DNA from: an uncultured Haemophilus sp.
Lineage (GTDB): Bacteria; Pseudomonadota; Gammaproteobacteria; Enterobacterales; Pasteurellaceae
Direction of reading: 5' to 3'
DNA length: 17,929 bases
NCBI RefSeq assembly: GCF_905207935.1
Contig: NZ_CAJLNI010000026.1
Span: 1 to 17,929, forward strand
The notes under the pieces are model-generated. The model did not search any database, was not told where the DNA came from, and saw nothing but the letters and a program-made list of their open reading frames with translations. Positions 6,818 through 17,482 of this stretch are shown here, piece after piece. The translations under genes and the position numbers were made by a program. How positions within the stretch are numbered: position 1 is the first letter of the stretch; every line of letters begins with the position of its first letter.

Positions 6818-6957
6818 ATAAACCTCTGTAATTCATTATAAATTAGGCAATAAAACTGTGTTAGTTTACCTTAAATCGCAAAATTTTCCATAAAAAGTTA
6901 GTGTAAATCGGGCTTGCACAGTAAAATAATTCCTTCACTTTATTTAGGAGAAAAACT

Positions 6958-8013
6958 ATGTGGTCTGATATTTTGACCGGCTATGGCATTTTTATTTTAG
7001 AGATTTTAACGATTTTACTTGTAATCGCAGCTATCGTGGCAATGATTATTTCTGCAAAGCAACGTAATGCGGCACATCATGGTGAATTAGTTGTGACAGA
7101 TCTTTCTGAAGAATTTAAGGAAACAGTTAAGCATTTACGCGATTTCCAACTTTCAGAAGAAGAGCTTAAACAAGCGGAAAAAACAGAGAAGAAAGCCAAA
7201 AAACAAGAAGCAAAGGCTTTAAAAGCAAAATTAAAAAACGGTGAGAAAGCAGCACCTAAACCTTGTGTTTACGTGCTCGATTTTAAGGGTGATATTTCTG
7301 CATCAGAAACAACCGCACTTCGTGAGGAAATTTCGGCAATTATTAATGTGGCAAAAGCCGATGATGAAGTCTTATTACGTTTAGAAAGCCCTGGTGGTGT
7401 TGTTCATGGTTATGGCTTAGCTGCTTCACAGTTAGCTCGCTTAAAACAAAAAGGGATTAAATTAACGGTTGCAGTAGATAAGGTCGCTGCAAGTGGTGGA
7501 TACATGATGGCTTGTGTGGCAGATAAAATTGTTTCTGCGCCTTTTGCGATTATCGGTTCTATTGGTGTGGTTGCACAAATCCCTAATATTCATCGTTTAT
7601 TAAAAAAACATGATGTCGATGTTGATGTGATGACAGCCGGGGAGTTTAAACGTACAGTCACAGTGTTAGGTGAGAATACCGAAAAAGGAAAACAAAAATT
7701 CCAAGCTGAACTTGAAGAAACCCATCAACTATTTAAACAATTTGTAGCCCAAAATCGACCACACTTAGATGTGGATAAAGTCGCAACTGGTGAGCATTGG
7801 TTTGGTCAGCAAGCTCTAGAGCTTAAGCTAGTCGATGAGTTAGCAACCAGTGATGATATTATTCTTGAAAAAATGAAAGATAAGTCAGTACTCTCAGTGA
7901 AATACAAAGTGAAAAAGCCACTTTTACAAAAAATAGGTAAACAAGCAGAAGAGAGTATTGAGGGAATTATCCATCGAAATTTAATAAAAAATGGGCAAGA
8001 TTTTATTCAATAA
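6958..8013 (+). CDS. sohB: Inner-membrane S49 family peptidase SohB
   Basis: A 351-residue protein, close to E. coli SohB (349). Residues 8-33 form a single N-terminal membrane segment, followed by a charged Lys/Glu-rich linker (about 65-100) and the S49 peptidase domain. The nucleophile is Ser179 in AASGGYMM, and the general-base lysine is Lys231 in GEFKRT, as in the Ser-Lys dyad of SppA-type enzymes. Family knowledge: a signal-peptide or membrane-protein peptidase; SohB was found as a multicopy suppressor of a degP mutant in E. coli. The domain should face the periplasm. The start is supported by TAGGAG at 6945-6950. An uptake core lies at 7312-7320. No strong terminator follows; the AT-rich sequence after the stop is only a weak inverted repeat. 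Confidence 0.94.
   Translation: MWSDILTGYGIFILEILTILLVIAAIVAMIISAKQRNAAHHGELVVTDLSEEFKETVKHLRDFQLSEEELKQAEKTEKKAKKQEAKALKAKLKNGEKAAPKPCVYVLDFKGDISASETTALREEISAIINVAKADDEVLLRLESPGGVVHGYGLAASQLARLKQKGIKLTVAVDKVAASGGYMMACVADKIVSAPFAIIGSIGVVAQIPNIHRLLKKHDVDVDVMTAGEFKRTVTVLGENTEKGKQKFQAELEETHQLFKQFVAQNRPHLDVDKVATGEHWFGQQALELKLVDELATSDDIILEKMKDKSVLSVKYKVKKPLLQKIGKQAEESIEGIIHRNLIKNGQDFIQ
7312..7320 (-). repeat. DNA uptake signal (ACCGCACTT on +) inside sohB
   Basis: A perfect uptake core encoding part of the residues TTALR at the start of the peptidase domain. Confidence 0.85.
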
Positions 8014-8139
8014 GAAAAAATTTTTACTTATTTGACAACTCTTTACACAACTTTACAAAAAAGTTCCATAAAAAATCATTTTTTAATGTTTTTTTATTTA
8101 CAAGTTAGAGAATTATGACTACCATACGCAATGAAACTT

Positions 8140-8168
8140 TTTATAGTTTTATTTGTAAAATTTATAAA
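8140..8168 (+). promoter_or_regulatory. Candidate promoter of the BamE-OmpA lipoprotein gene
   Basis: TTTATA (8140-8145), a 17-base spacer and TATAAA (8163-8168), giving a leader of about 50 bases. A perfect TTGACA at 8032-8037 lies in the same 214-base intergenic stretch but has no good -10 at the right distance. The ribosome binding site is AAAAGG ending at 8220. Confidence 0.35.
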
Positions 8169-8227
8169 GTTTAGTTGTGTAGGTTCTTCTTGCAAGGATT
8201 GCACCTTAACAGTAAAAAGGTAAAGAA

Positions 8228-9085
8228 ATGAAATTATCTCGTATTTTATTATCTGCAGTAGCAGTAGCGACAGTTGCTGCTTGTGGTAACTTAAGCAAAG
8301 TTACAGAAGCTGGTACTCCAGAATATAAAGAAGTTGATGGTCAACAAGTACCACAACTTGTATGGCCTAAAATTGATAAAGCAGGCTTCAACCATGATGG
8401 TAGCCAATTTGGTTCATGGCCAAACTGGGACAACGTTCGTATGATCGAACGTGGTATGAACAAAGACCAATTATATAACCTAATCGGTCGTCCACACTTC
8501 TCTGAAGGTTTATACGGTGTTGAAGAGTGGGATTATGCGTTCAACTATCGTGAGAATGGTGTTCACAAAATTTGTCAATACAAAATATTATTTGACAAAA
8601 ACCACAATGCTCAAAGCTTCTTCTGGTATCCAAACGGTTGTAACGGAAACTCAGCATTTACTTTAAGTGGTGACTTCTTATTCGACTTCGATAAAGATAC
8701 TTTAACTCCACGTGGTAAAGAAGTTGTTGATAACGTTGCAGCACAATTAAAAGAAACTGGTGCTAAAGAAGTTAAAGTTGCAGGTTATACTGACCGTTTA
8801 GGTTCTGATGCTTACAACTTAGATCTTTCTCAACGTCGTGCAAACCGTGTCAAAGCTCGTTTAATTGAAGATGGTGTAACATCTGAAATTACAGCTGTTG
8901 GTTACGGTAAAGTGCCACAAGTTAAAGCTTGTAATGGTTACAAACACGCAAGTAAAGCTGAGAAAGACTGTTTACGTCCAAACCGTCGTGTAGAAATCAC
9001 TGCTTCTGGTTCTGTATTAAAATTACAAGAAGGTGGTCAAACTAACGGTGGAACTCAAGGTCCAGCACCTCTTTATCAAAAATAA
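8228..9085 (+). CDS. Lipoprotein joining a BamE/SmpA-like domain to an OmpA-like peptidoglycan-binding domain
   Basis: 285 residues. The signal peptide ends in the lipobox VAAC with Cys19 as the lipidated residue; Gly20-Asn21 follow, with no Asp at +2, so the outer membrane is likely. Residues about 70-135 resemble BamE/SmpA/OmlA: IERGMNKDQLYNLIGRP, then EEWDYAFNYR. Residues about 146-262 are an OmpA C-terminal-type domain: GYTDRLGSDAYN, LSQRRANRV, NRRVEI. The peptidoglycan (diaminopimelate) binding pair corresponds to Asp189 and Arg204. Cys235 and Cys248 match the disulfide of E. coli OmpA; Cys116 and Cys138 may pair in the first domain. A short Gly/Gln-rich tail follows. It is not Pal: it is longer, has the extra domain and is not beside tolB. 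Likely role: tethering the outer membrane to the wall, perhaps tied to barrel assembly; this is inferred. Confidence 0.85.
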   Translation: MKLSRILLSAVAVATVAACGNLSKVTEAGTPEYKEVDGQQVPQLVWPKIDKAGFNHDGSQFGSWPNWDNVRMIERGMNKDQLYNLIGRPHFSEGLYGVEEWDYAFNYRENGVHKICQYKILFDKNHNAQSFFWYPNGCNGNSAFTLSGDFLFDFDKDTLTPRGKEVVDNVAAQLKETGAKEVKVAGYTDRLGSDAYNLDLSQRRANRVKARLIEDGVTSEITAVGYGKVPQVKACNGYKHASKAEKDCLRPNRRVEITASGSVLKLQEGGQTNGGTQGPAPLYQK

Positions 9086-9100
9086 TTAGATAGAGAAGAC

Positions 9101-9138
9101 AAAAAGAGCGTAATAAAAATTACGCTCTTTTTTATTTT
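9101..9138. terminator. Bidirectional terminator between the lipoprotein gene and the fructosamine kinase-family gene
   Basis: A 14-bp perfect stem (9101-9114 with 9119-9132, core AAGAGCGTAAT) and a 4-base loop. T-rich tails in both directions serve two convergent genes. Confidence 0.9.
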
Positions 9139-9148
9139 ATGTTAAGAA

Positions 9149-10012
9149 TTATTCAAGTAAAAGTTCTTCAATCAATTTAGTGGTTAAGTTGATATAACTT
9201 CCATTAAAACGATGGCTGAAATTTAGCAGATAATAGAGTTGATAGAGGTGTTTTCTTTCTTCAAAACCTTCTTTATCAAGCGGGAAAGTGCGGTCATAAA
9301 TTTCATAGAATTCAGGCGAGAAAGGTTGGAATAGTTCACTGAATGCTAAATCACATTCTCTATCCCCCCAGTAGCAAGCAGGGTCATAAGTAAAGGTTTG
9401 ATTACCTACAACAGCAGTATTTTCAATCCATAAGTTACCATGTAACAAAGAGGGCTTCGGATTATGTTTTGCAAGCTTTTGTTTTACTTTCTCAGTTATT
9501 AAATCAAGATCGCCAAAATCTAAACCTTTGTCTTTGCAAAGCTGTAATTGCCATCCAATGCGTTGTTCTGCAAAGAATTTCGCCCAGCTCCCATTCCATT
9601 TGTTAGGTTGATACTCAGGACCAAGCCAAGTATCAAAATCTAAACCATAGTTTTTAGTACCGGATACTTGATGAAGTTTTGCTAATTCTTCGCCAAAATG
9701 TGCGGTGGCATCAGTTTTTTGAGTAATAGGAAGTGCTTCTAACAATAAGAAACTATGATTTTGAGAACAGCCTACGCCATACACTTGTGGAAGTCTGATT
9801 GTATTGGTTTTGTCTAGTAGGTTTAATTGATCAGCCTCAGCACGAAACATTGAACGATAGGACCGTTCATTCACTTTAACAAAGACAGGTTGGATTCCAT
9901 CCGTAATAAGCCAAGTTTCATTTACTTCGCCACCAGGAACTTTGTTTTTTTCTTTGATGTTATAGTAAGCACCAAATTGATCAGCTAAGACTTGAGAAAT
10001 TGATTTCCACAT
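9149..10012 (-). CDS. Fructosamine kinase-family protein (YniA-like), altered catalytic motif
   Basis: 287 residues, close in length and sequence to E. coli YniA: MWKSISQVLADQFG at the start, PGGEVNETW, FVKVNERS with the ATP-site lysine, EADQLNLL, FFAEQRIGWQLQL, and DPACYWGDRECDLA with the metal-binding Asp. The family is related to aminoglycoside phosphotransferases and phosphorylates sugar-amine adducts (protein deglycation). The motif normally HGDLW reads HGNLW here (Asn193, codon AAC), which replaces the usual catalytic aspartate. Either activity is lost or changed, or the protein works as a non-catalytic binder. I chose the start at 10012 over the in-frame ATG at 10030 because AGGAGG (10019-10024) lies six bases before it and YniA begins the same way. 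Uptake core at 9286-9294. Confidence 0.88.
   Translation of the reverse strand: MWKSISQVLADQFGAYYNIKEKNKVPGGEVNETWLITDGIQPVFVKVNERSYRSMFRAEADQLNLLDKTNTIRLPQVYGVGCSQNHSFLLLEALPITQKTDATAHFGEELAKLHQVSGTKNYGLDFDTWLGPEYQPNKWNGSWAKFFAEQRIGWQLQLCKDKGLDFGDLDLITEKVKQKLAKHNPKPSLLHGNLWIENTAVVGNQTFTYDPACYWGDRECDLAFSELFQPFSPEFYEIYDRTFPLDKEGFEERKHLYQLYYLLNFSHRFNGSYINLTTKLIEELLLE
9286..9294 (+). repeat. DNA uptake signal (AAGTGCGGT) inside the fructosamine kinase-family gene
   Basis: A perfect uptake core near the 3' end of the minus-strand gene. A near match with one change (ATGTGCGGT) lies close to 9700. Confidence 0.85.
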
Positions 10013-10085
10013 AATACGCCTCCTAGACATGCTCGATTCTCCCTCATTCTATCCAAAATGTTAAAAATTACTGTGATATATCTCA

Positions 10086-10113
10086 AAAAATAGCAAAAAT
10101 TTTTGCCATTTTT
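10086..10113. repeat. 28-bp AT-rich inverted repeat upstream of pheS
   Basis: AAAAATAGCAAAAA (10086-10099) meets TTTTTGCCATTTTT (10100-10113) with no loop and one mismatched pair. It sits in the middle of the 200-base divergent region between the fructosamine kinase-family gene and pheS and could be an operator or a DNA-bending site. No Phe-rich leader peptide of the pheM kind is visible between it and pheS. Confidence 0.4.
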
Positions 10114-10200
10114 CACCTGAAACATCAATTCACTAATAAACGCGTGATTTTTTAATGAGTTAGTATTATCATTAAGTGTATTTTTAGTTAGAAAAGATAA

Positions 10201-11202
<1,002 letters not shown>

Positions 11203-11240
11203 TTAACCGTTGGGTAAAATTGACGATAATGATTAATTTA

Positions 11241-11255
11241 GAACGTAACACGTTC
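11241..11255 (+). other. Perfect inverted repeat in the pheS-pheT gap
   Basis: GAACGTAACACGTTC: 6-bp arms around AAC, seven bases before the AAAGGA ribosome binding site of pheT (11262-11267). It can form a small RNA hairpin, or be a palindromic protein site, in the 75-base gap. Confidence 0.45.
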
Positions 11256-11277
11256 ATCAATAAAGGATACAGAAATA

Positions 11278-13668
11278 ATGAAATTTAGCGAAAATTGGGT
11301 GAGAGAATGGGTTAATCCATCAATTTCAACAGAGCAGTTATGTGATCAAATCACGATGCTTGGTTTAGAAGTTGATGGTGTTGAAAAAGTAGCGGGTGAT
11401 TTTACTGGAGTTGTTGTGGGTGAAGTTGTTGAATGTGCGCAACACCCAGATGCAGACAAATTACGTGTCACTAAAGTAAATGTTGGTGGCGACCGTTTAT
11501 TAGATATCGTTTGTGGTGCACCAAATTGCCGTCAAGGTTTAAAAGTAGCATGTGCAACTGAAGGCGCTGTATTACCCGGTGATTTTAAGATTAAGAAGAC
11601 TAAATTACGTGGACAACCTTCAGAAGGGATGCTTTGCTCATTCTCTGAATTAGGCATTGATGTAAATGCAGATGGTATTATTGAATTACCATTAGATGCA
11701 CCAGTAGGCAAAAATCTACGTGAATATTTAGATTTAGATGATAAAGCCATTGAAATTAGTTTAACGCCAAACCGTGCAGATTGTTTAAGCATTGCAGGTG
11801 TTGCACGTGAAGTTGGCGTGGTTAATAAACAAGTTGTTAATCAACCATACTTTGATGCCGTACCTGCAACGATTTCAGATAAAGTTCAAATTGAATTAAA
11901 CGCGCCAGAAGCATGTCCGCGTTATTTATTGCGCGTGGTGAAAAATGTGAATGTTAAAGCACAGTCACCAATTTGGTTACAAGAAAAATTACGTCGTTGT
12001 GGTATTCGTTCTATTGATCCGATTGTGGATATTACCAACTATGTTTTACTTGAATTAGGTCAACCAATGCATGCTTTTGATGCATCAAAAGTCGCTCAAC
12101 CTGTTCAAGTTCGTTTAGCCAATAACGATGAAGAACTCGTTTTATTAGATGGCACAACCGCAAAATTACAATCGAATACTTTAGTGATTGCAGACCAAAA
12201 AGGTCCATTAGCAATGGCGGGTATCTTTGGTGGTCAAGCTAGTGGTGTTGACGCTGAAACAACAAAAGATGTGATTTTAGAAGCGGCATTCTTCGCACCA
12301 TTAGCGATTGCGGGACGTGCAAGACAATATGGTTTACACACAGATTCTTCACATCGCTTTGAACGTGGTGTTGATTTTACGCTACAACGTCACGCAATGG
12401 AAAGAGCAACAGCATTGTTACTTGAAATTTGTGGCGGTGAAGCAGGCGAAATTTGTGAAGTCGTGAGCGAGCAATATTTACCAAAAGTCAATGAAGTGAC
12501 TTTACGTCGTGAAAAATTAGATAGCTTATTAGGTCATCATATCGAAACTGAAACCGTGACCGAGATTTTTGAGCGTTTAGGTTTTGCCGTGAAATATGCT
12601 AATGATGTTTGGACTGTGACTTCTGCAAGCTGGCGTTTTGATATTGAAATCGAAGAAGATTTAATTGAAGAAGTGGCGCGTATTTATGGTTATAACAGTA
12701 TTCCAAATAATGCACCATTAGCACATCTTCGTATGCGTGAGCATAAAGAAGCCGATTTAGAATTAAGCCGAATTAAGACCGCACTTGTGGATGCAGATTA
12801 TCAGGAAGCGATTACTTATAGCTTCGTTGATCCAAAAGTACAGACTTTACTTCACCCAGAAATTGATGCACTTGTATTACCAAATCCAATTTCAGTTGAA
12901 ATGTCAGCGATGCGCGTTTCATTGTTAAGTGGATTACTCGGTGCAGTACTATACAACCAAAATCGTCAACAAAACCGCGTGCGTTTATTTGAAACAGGTT
13001 TACGTTTTGTTCCTGATACTAATGCTGAATTTGGTGTGCGCCAAGAATTTGTTCTTGCGGGAGTGATTACCGGTACAGCGAAATCAGAATGCTGGACGGG
13101 TAAAGCCGAAAATGTTGATTTCTTTGATCTTAAAGGTGATTTAGAAAGTATTCTTTCTCTCACTGAAGTGGGTAGCCGTGTTAAGTTTGTGGCAAAAGCA
13201 CACAGTGCATTGCACCCAGGTCAATCTGCTTCAATTGAATTAGATGGAAAAGAAATTGGTTTTATTGGAACTATTCATCCACTTATCGCTCAAAAATTAG
13301 GATTAAATGGCAAAGCGGTTGTTTTTGAAATTTTATGGGATGCCATTGCAAATCGTCGTGTGGTTCAAGCCAAAGAGATTTCAAAATTCCCAGCAAACCG
13401 TCGTGACTTAGCTTTAGTCGTTGCCGATAATGTGCCAGCAGGCGATATTATCGAAGCATGTAAGCAAGCTGGCGGAGAAAAATTAACACAAGTCAATTTA
13501 TTCGACGTATATCAAGGCATTGGCGTTGCTAGCGGATATAAGAGCTTAGCAATCAGTTTAACTATTCAAGATAATGAAAAAACGCTTGAAGATGATGAGA
13601 TTAATGCGGTAATCTCTGCTGTATTAAACGAAGTTAAACAACGCTTTAATGCGGAGCTTAGAGACTAA
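11278..13668 (+). CDS. pheT: Phenylalanine--tRNA ligase beta subunit
   Basis: 796 residues (E. coli 795). The domain order is complete: N-terminal part, tRNA-binding OB domain (about 39-148, with [18 protein letters not shown] and [11 protein letters not shown]), B3/B4 editing region that clears mischarged Tyr-tRNA-Phe (about 210-390), B5 DNA-binding-like domain (about 400-475), the pseudo-catalytic core, and the ferredoxin-fold anticodon-binding domain at the C-terminus ([13 protein letters not shown] to the end). It is co-transcribed with pheS (75-base gap) and ihfA (13-base gap). Uptake core at 12778-12786. Confidence 0.97.
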   Translation: MKFSENWVREWVNPSISTEQLCDQITMLGLEVDGVEKVAGDFTGVVVGEVVECAQHPDADKLRVTKVNVGGDRLLDIVCGAPNCRQGLKVACATEGAVLPGDFKIKKTKLRGQPSEGMLCSFSELGIDVNADGIIELPLDAPVGKNLREYLDLDDKAIEISLTPNRADCLSIAGVAREVGVVNKQVVNQPYFDAVPATISDKVQIELNAPEACPRYLLRVVKNVNVKAQSPIWLQEKLRRCGIRSIDPIVDITNYVLLELGQPMHAFDASKVAQPVQVRLANNDEELVLLDGTTAKLQSNTLVIADQKGPLAMAGIFGGQASGVDAETTKDVILEAAFFAPLAIAGRARQYGLHTDSSHRFERGVDFTLQRHAMERATALLLEICGGEAGEICEVVSEQYLPKVNEVTLRREKLDSLLGHHIETETVTEIFERLGFAVKYANDVWTVTSASWRFDIEIEEDLIEEVARIYGYNSIPNNAPLAHLRMREHKEADLELSRIKTALVDADYQEAITYSFVDPKVQTLLHPEIDALVLPNPISVEMSAMRVSLLSGLLGAVLYNQNRQQNRVRLFETGLRFVPDTNAEFGVRQEFVLAGVITGTAKSECWTGKAENVDFFDLKGDLESILSLTEVGSRVKFVAKAHSALHPGQSASIELDGKEIGFIGTIHPLIAQKLGLNGKAVVFEILWDAIANRRVVQAKEISKFPANRRDLALVVADNVPAGDIIEACKQAGGEKLTQVNLFDVYQGIGVASGYKSLAISLTIQDNEKTLEDDEINAVISAVLNEVKQRFNAELRD
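12778..12786 (-). repeat. DNA uptake signal (ACCGCACTT on +) inside pheT
   Basis: A perfect uptake core encoding part of the residues KTALVD. Confidence 0.85.
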
Positions 13669-13681
13669 ACAGGAGACTAAC

Positions 13682-13981
13682 ATGGCAACGATTACAAAAA
13701 TTGATATTACTGAATACTTATTAGATAAGTATCAATTACAAAAAGCTGAAGCTAAAGCATTAGTGGAAGACTTTTTTGAGGAAATTCGTTTATCGTTAGA
13801 ATCTGGTGGTGAAGTGAAATTATCAGGTTTTGGTAATTTTGAACTTCGTAATAAAGCTTCCCGTCCAGGGCGTAATCCAAAAACAGGTGAAAGCATTCCT
13901 GTTTCTGCTCGCCGTGTAGTGGCATTCAAGCCAGGGCAAAAATTACGTGCTCGTGTGGAAAACACCAAGCCAAAACAATAG
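13682..13981 (+). CDS. ihfA: Integration host factor alpha subunit
   Basis: A 99-residue DNA-bending protein that pairs with IhfB. The diagnostic stretch [24 protein letters not shown] carries the beta-arm, whose proline (RPGRNP) intercalates in the DNA minor groove; [10 protein letters not shown] follows. The frame is open 11 codons further upstream into the end of pheT, but the ATG at 13682 is preceded by CAGGAG and gives the family length. It is placed right after pheT as in E. coli, where pheST-ihfA are read together. A hairpin of paired uptake signals follows. Confidence 0.97.
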   Translation: MATITKIDITEYLLDKYQLQKAEAKALVEDFFEEIRLSLESGGEVKLSGFGNFELRNKASRPGRNPKTGESIPVSARRVVAFKPGQKLRARVENTKPKQ

Positions 13982-13985
13982 TAAG

Positions 13986-14015
13986 AAAAGTGCGGTCGTT
14001 TTTGACCGCACTTTT
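13986..14015 (+). terminator. Hairpin of an inverted uptake-signal pair between ihfA and nlpC
   Basis: A 12-bp perfect stem (AAAAGTGCGGTC at 13986-13997 with 14004-14015) and a 6-base loop. Uptake cores are at 13988-13996 and 14005-14013. The T tract is only four bases long and the nlpC ribosome binding site starts four bases later, so partial read-through into nlpC is plausible. Confidence 0.8.
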
Positions 14016-14028
14016 GTCAGGATTGAAC

Positions 14029-14514
14029 ATGAATAAGATTAAATGTGCTTTTTTAGTCGCAGGAAGTTTTTTACTTTTTGCTTGTTCAAGTGGTGTTCGT
14101 GAAGATTATGCAATGAACTATAAAGGTCAGATTGGTGATCCTATTATGGCCATTGCCATGTTAAGTGAACAACAATATGAATGGGCGGGTACTCCATATG
14201 TTTTAGGCGGGCAATCTCGTGGTGGTATCGATTGTTCGGGTTTTGTGCAAAAGACCTTTATTGATCGTTTTAATATCAATCTTCCTCGAACCACGAAAGA
14301 TCAAGCGGGTTATGGAAAACTTGTTCGTAAAGAAGATATCCAAACTGGCGATTTAATTTTCTTTAAAACGGGACGAGGACCAAATGGCTATCATGTTGGG
14401 ATTTATGTAAAAGAAGATAAGTTTTTACATGCTTCAACCAAAGGTGGCGTGATTTACTCTTCGATGAACAGCCCTTATTGGAAAAAAGCTTTTTGGCAAG
14501 TTAGACGAGTATAG
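14029..14514 (+). CDS. nlpC: NlpC/P60 family lipoprotein, peptidoglycan endopeptidase
   Basis: 161 residues. The signal peptide has the lipobox LFAC with Cys19, followed by Ser-Ser. The NlpC/P60 domain (about residues 45-161) has the catalytic Cys69 in GGIDCSGFV, His122 in GYHVGIY and the third polar residue His134 in FLHAST. The wording around them (EWAGTPYVLGG, FFKTGRGPNG, FWQVRRV) is nearer to E. coli NlpC than to MepS/Spr. It likely cuts D-Glu/DAP-type cross-link peptides in the periplasm. The frame is open upstream to 13990, but the ATG at 14029 has AGGA six bases before it and gives the signal peptide. In E. coli btuCED lie between ihfA and nlpC; here they are absent. The own promoter, if any, must lie in ihfA or the 47-base gap. 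Confidence 0.93.
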   Translation: MNKIKCAFLVAGSFLLFACSSGVREDYAMNYKGQIGDPIMAIAMLSEQQYEWAGTPYVLGGQSRGGIDCSGFVQKTFIDRFNINLPRTTKDQAGYGKLVRKEDIQTGDLIFFKTGRGPNGYHVGIYVKEDKFLHASTKGGVIYSSMNSPYWKKAFWQVRRV

Positions 14515-14523
14515 TGAAAAGAA

Positions 14524-14552
14524 AAAAGCGCGGTTATTTTAACCGCACTTTT
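14524..14552. terminator. Terminator between convergent nlpC and metF, with one decayed uptake signal
   Basis: Arms 14524-14536 and 14540-14552. The right arm holds a perfect core (ACCGCACTT at 14542-14550); the left holds AAGCGCGGT (14526-14534), one base off. The change gives a C-A mismatch in the plus-strand RNA but a G-U pair in the minus-strand RNA, so the hairpin should favour ending metF transcripts. Confidence 0.75.
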
Positions 14553-14555
14553 CTT

Positions 14556-15511
<956 letters not shown>

Positions 15512-15603
15512 TTTCAATGATTTCATCAATATGATGAATAAAATTAATGATCATTTATTATGCGTTGTATTTTAAAAGAAAATCAATTTATTTGCACAAA
15601 AAG

Positions 15604-15632
15604 TTAGCATTTTTTCTAAAAATAGGTATAAT
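15604..15632 (+). promoter_or_regulatory. Promoter of the rplM-rpsI operon
   Basis: TTAGCA (15604-15609), a 17-base spacer and a perfect TATAAT (15627-15632). The expected start near 15639 leaves a leader of about 137 bases before rplM. Confidence 0.75.
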
Positions 15633-15638
15633 ACGCCG

Positions 15639-16204
<566 letters not shown>

Positions 16205-16220
16205 TCACGAGGTTTAGGAA

Positions 16221-16613
16221 ATGGCAGAGAATCAAAACTACGGCACTGGTCGCCGCAAAAGCTCTTCAGCTCGTGTATTTATCAAACCGGGCAGTGGTAA
16301 AATCACTATCAACCAACGTGAATTAGACGTATATTTCGGTCGCGAAACAGCTCGTATGATCGTACGTCAACCGTTAGAATTAGTGGAATTAACTGATAAA
16401 TTAGACCTATACATCACTGTTAAAGGTGGTGGTATTTCTGGTCAAGCGGGTGCAATCCGTCACGGTATCACTCGTGCATTAATGGAATATGATGAGACTT
16501 TACGTCCTGCTCTTCGTGCAGCTGGCTTCGTTACTCGTGACGCACGTCGCGTTGAACGTAAAAAAGTTGGTTTACACAAAGCACGTCGTCGTCCACAATA
16601 CTCCAAACGTTAA
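16221..16613 (+). CDS. rpsI: 30S ribosomal protein S9
   Basis: 130 residues. [18 protein letters not shown] opens the protein, [15 protein letters not shown] is in the middle, and the Arg/Lys-rich C-terminal tail ending YSKR reaches the P-site tRNA in the small subunit. The ribosome binding site is AGG (16214-16216) in the short gap after rplM. Confidence 0.98.
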   Translation: MAENQNYGTGRRKSSSARVFIKPGSGKITINQRELDVYFGRETARMIVRQPLELVELTDKLDLYITVKGGGISGQAGAIRHGITRALMEYDETLRPALRAAGFVTRDARRVERKKVGLHKARRRPQYSKR

Positions 16614-16633
16614 TTTTTTATTATCGTTTCAAG

Positions 16634-16661
16634 AAAGCAGAGAGCAATCTCTGCTTTTTTT
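16634..16661 (+). terminator. Rho-independent terminator after rpsI
   Basis: A 10-bp perfect stem (AAAGCAGAGA at 16634-16643 with 16648-16657), a GCAA tetraloop and a run of T to 16661. Confidence 0.92.
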
Positions 16662-16757
16662 ATGTCTGTAAAAAACAAATTAATTAAAAATTACCGTTCT
16701 TTGACTTTTCATTGATTGTTTGTAATTGATTGATTTTAAAACAAAAACAAGAAAATA

Positions 16758-16788
16758 TTGGCAATTTAGCTCTCGGTTATGTTAAAAT
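16758..16788 (+). promoter_or_regulatory. Candidate sspA promoter with extended -10
   Basis: TTGGCA (16758-16763), a 19-base spacer and TAAAAT (16783-16788) preceded by TGT, which makes an extended -10 box. It lies after the rpsI terminator, so sspAB seem to be expressed apart from rplM-rpsI. Confidence 0.5.
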
Positions 16789-16843
16789 AATCGCCCACTT
16801 TTAGTAGAAGTATATAGATTATTTTGGATCTTCGGAGGAATAA

Positions 16844-17482
16844 ATGTCCAATGCATCAAGTAAACGTTCAGTAATGACTCTTTTTTCAAATAAAAATGAC
16901 ATTTACTGCCATCAGGTAAAAATTGTTTTAGCTGAAAAAGGTGTCGCTTACGAAAACGAAGAAGTTGATCTGCAAGCATTATCAGAAGATTTAATGGAAT
17001 TAAATCCTTACGGCACATTACCAACCTTGGTGGATCGTGATTTAGTGTTATTCAGCTCACGCATTATTATGGAATATCTTGATGAGCGTTTTCCACATCC
17101 TCCACTTATGCCAGTTTATCCGGTTTCTCGTGCGAAAAGCCGTCTTTTAATGTTACGTATCGAACAAGATTGGTATCCAACATTAGAAATTGCTGAAAAA
17201 GGCACGGAAGTTGAACGTGAAGAAGCATTAAAACAGCTAAAAGAAGAATTGTTAGCGGTATCGGTTATCTTCCAACAAACCCCTTATTTTATGAGTGAAG
17301 AGTTTGGCTTAGTCGATTGCTACGTTGCACCATTATTATGGAAACTACGTAATATGGGCGTTGAATTCAGCGGTACAGGAAGCAAAGCAATCAAAGGCTA
17401 TATGGATCGTGTATTTAGCCGTGATTCATTTTTACAATCTGTAGGTGAAGCTGCACCTAAAAATTTAATGGATGATAAATAA
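16844..17482 (+). CDS. sspA: Stringent starvation protein A
   Basis: 212 residues, the E. coli length. A glutathione-transferase fold: thioredoxin-like N-terminal half (MTLFSNKNDIYCHQVKIVLAEKG, NPYGTLPTLVDRDLVLFSS) and helical C-terminal half. It binds RNA polymerase and alters transcription in starvation and stationary phase; it is not expected to be an active transferase. Strong ribosome binding site CGGAGGA at 16832-16838. It is translationally coupled to sspB, sharing one base of stop and start (TAATG). Confidence 0.97.
   Translation: MSNASSKRSVMTLFSNKNDIYCHQVKIVLAEKGVAYENEEVDLQALSEDLMELNPYGTLPTLVDRDLVLFSSRIIMEYLDERFPHPPLMPVYPVSRAKSRLLMLRIEQDWYPTLEIAEKGTEVEREEALKQLKEELLAVSVIFQQTPYFMSEEFGLVDCYVAPLLWKLRNMGVEFSGTGSKAIKGYMDRVFSRDSFLQSVGEAAPKNLMDDK

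Noticed and set aside
8228..9085. Calling this gene pal
   Set aside because: The OmpA-like domain and lipobox fit Pal, but the protein is about twice as long, has a BamE-like domain first and is not next to tolB.
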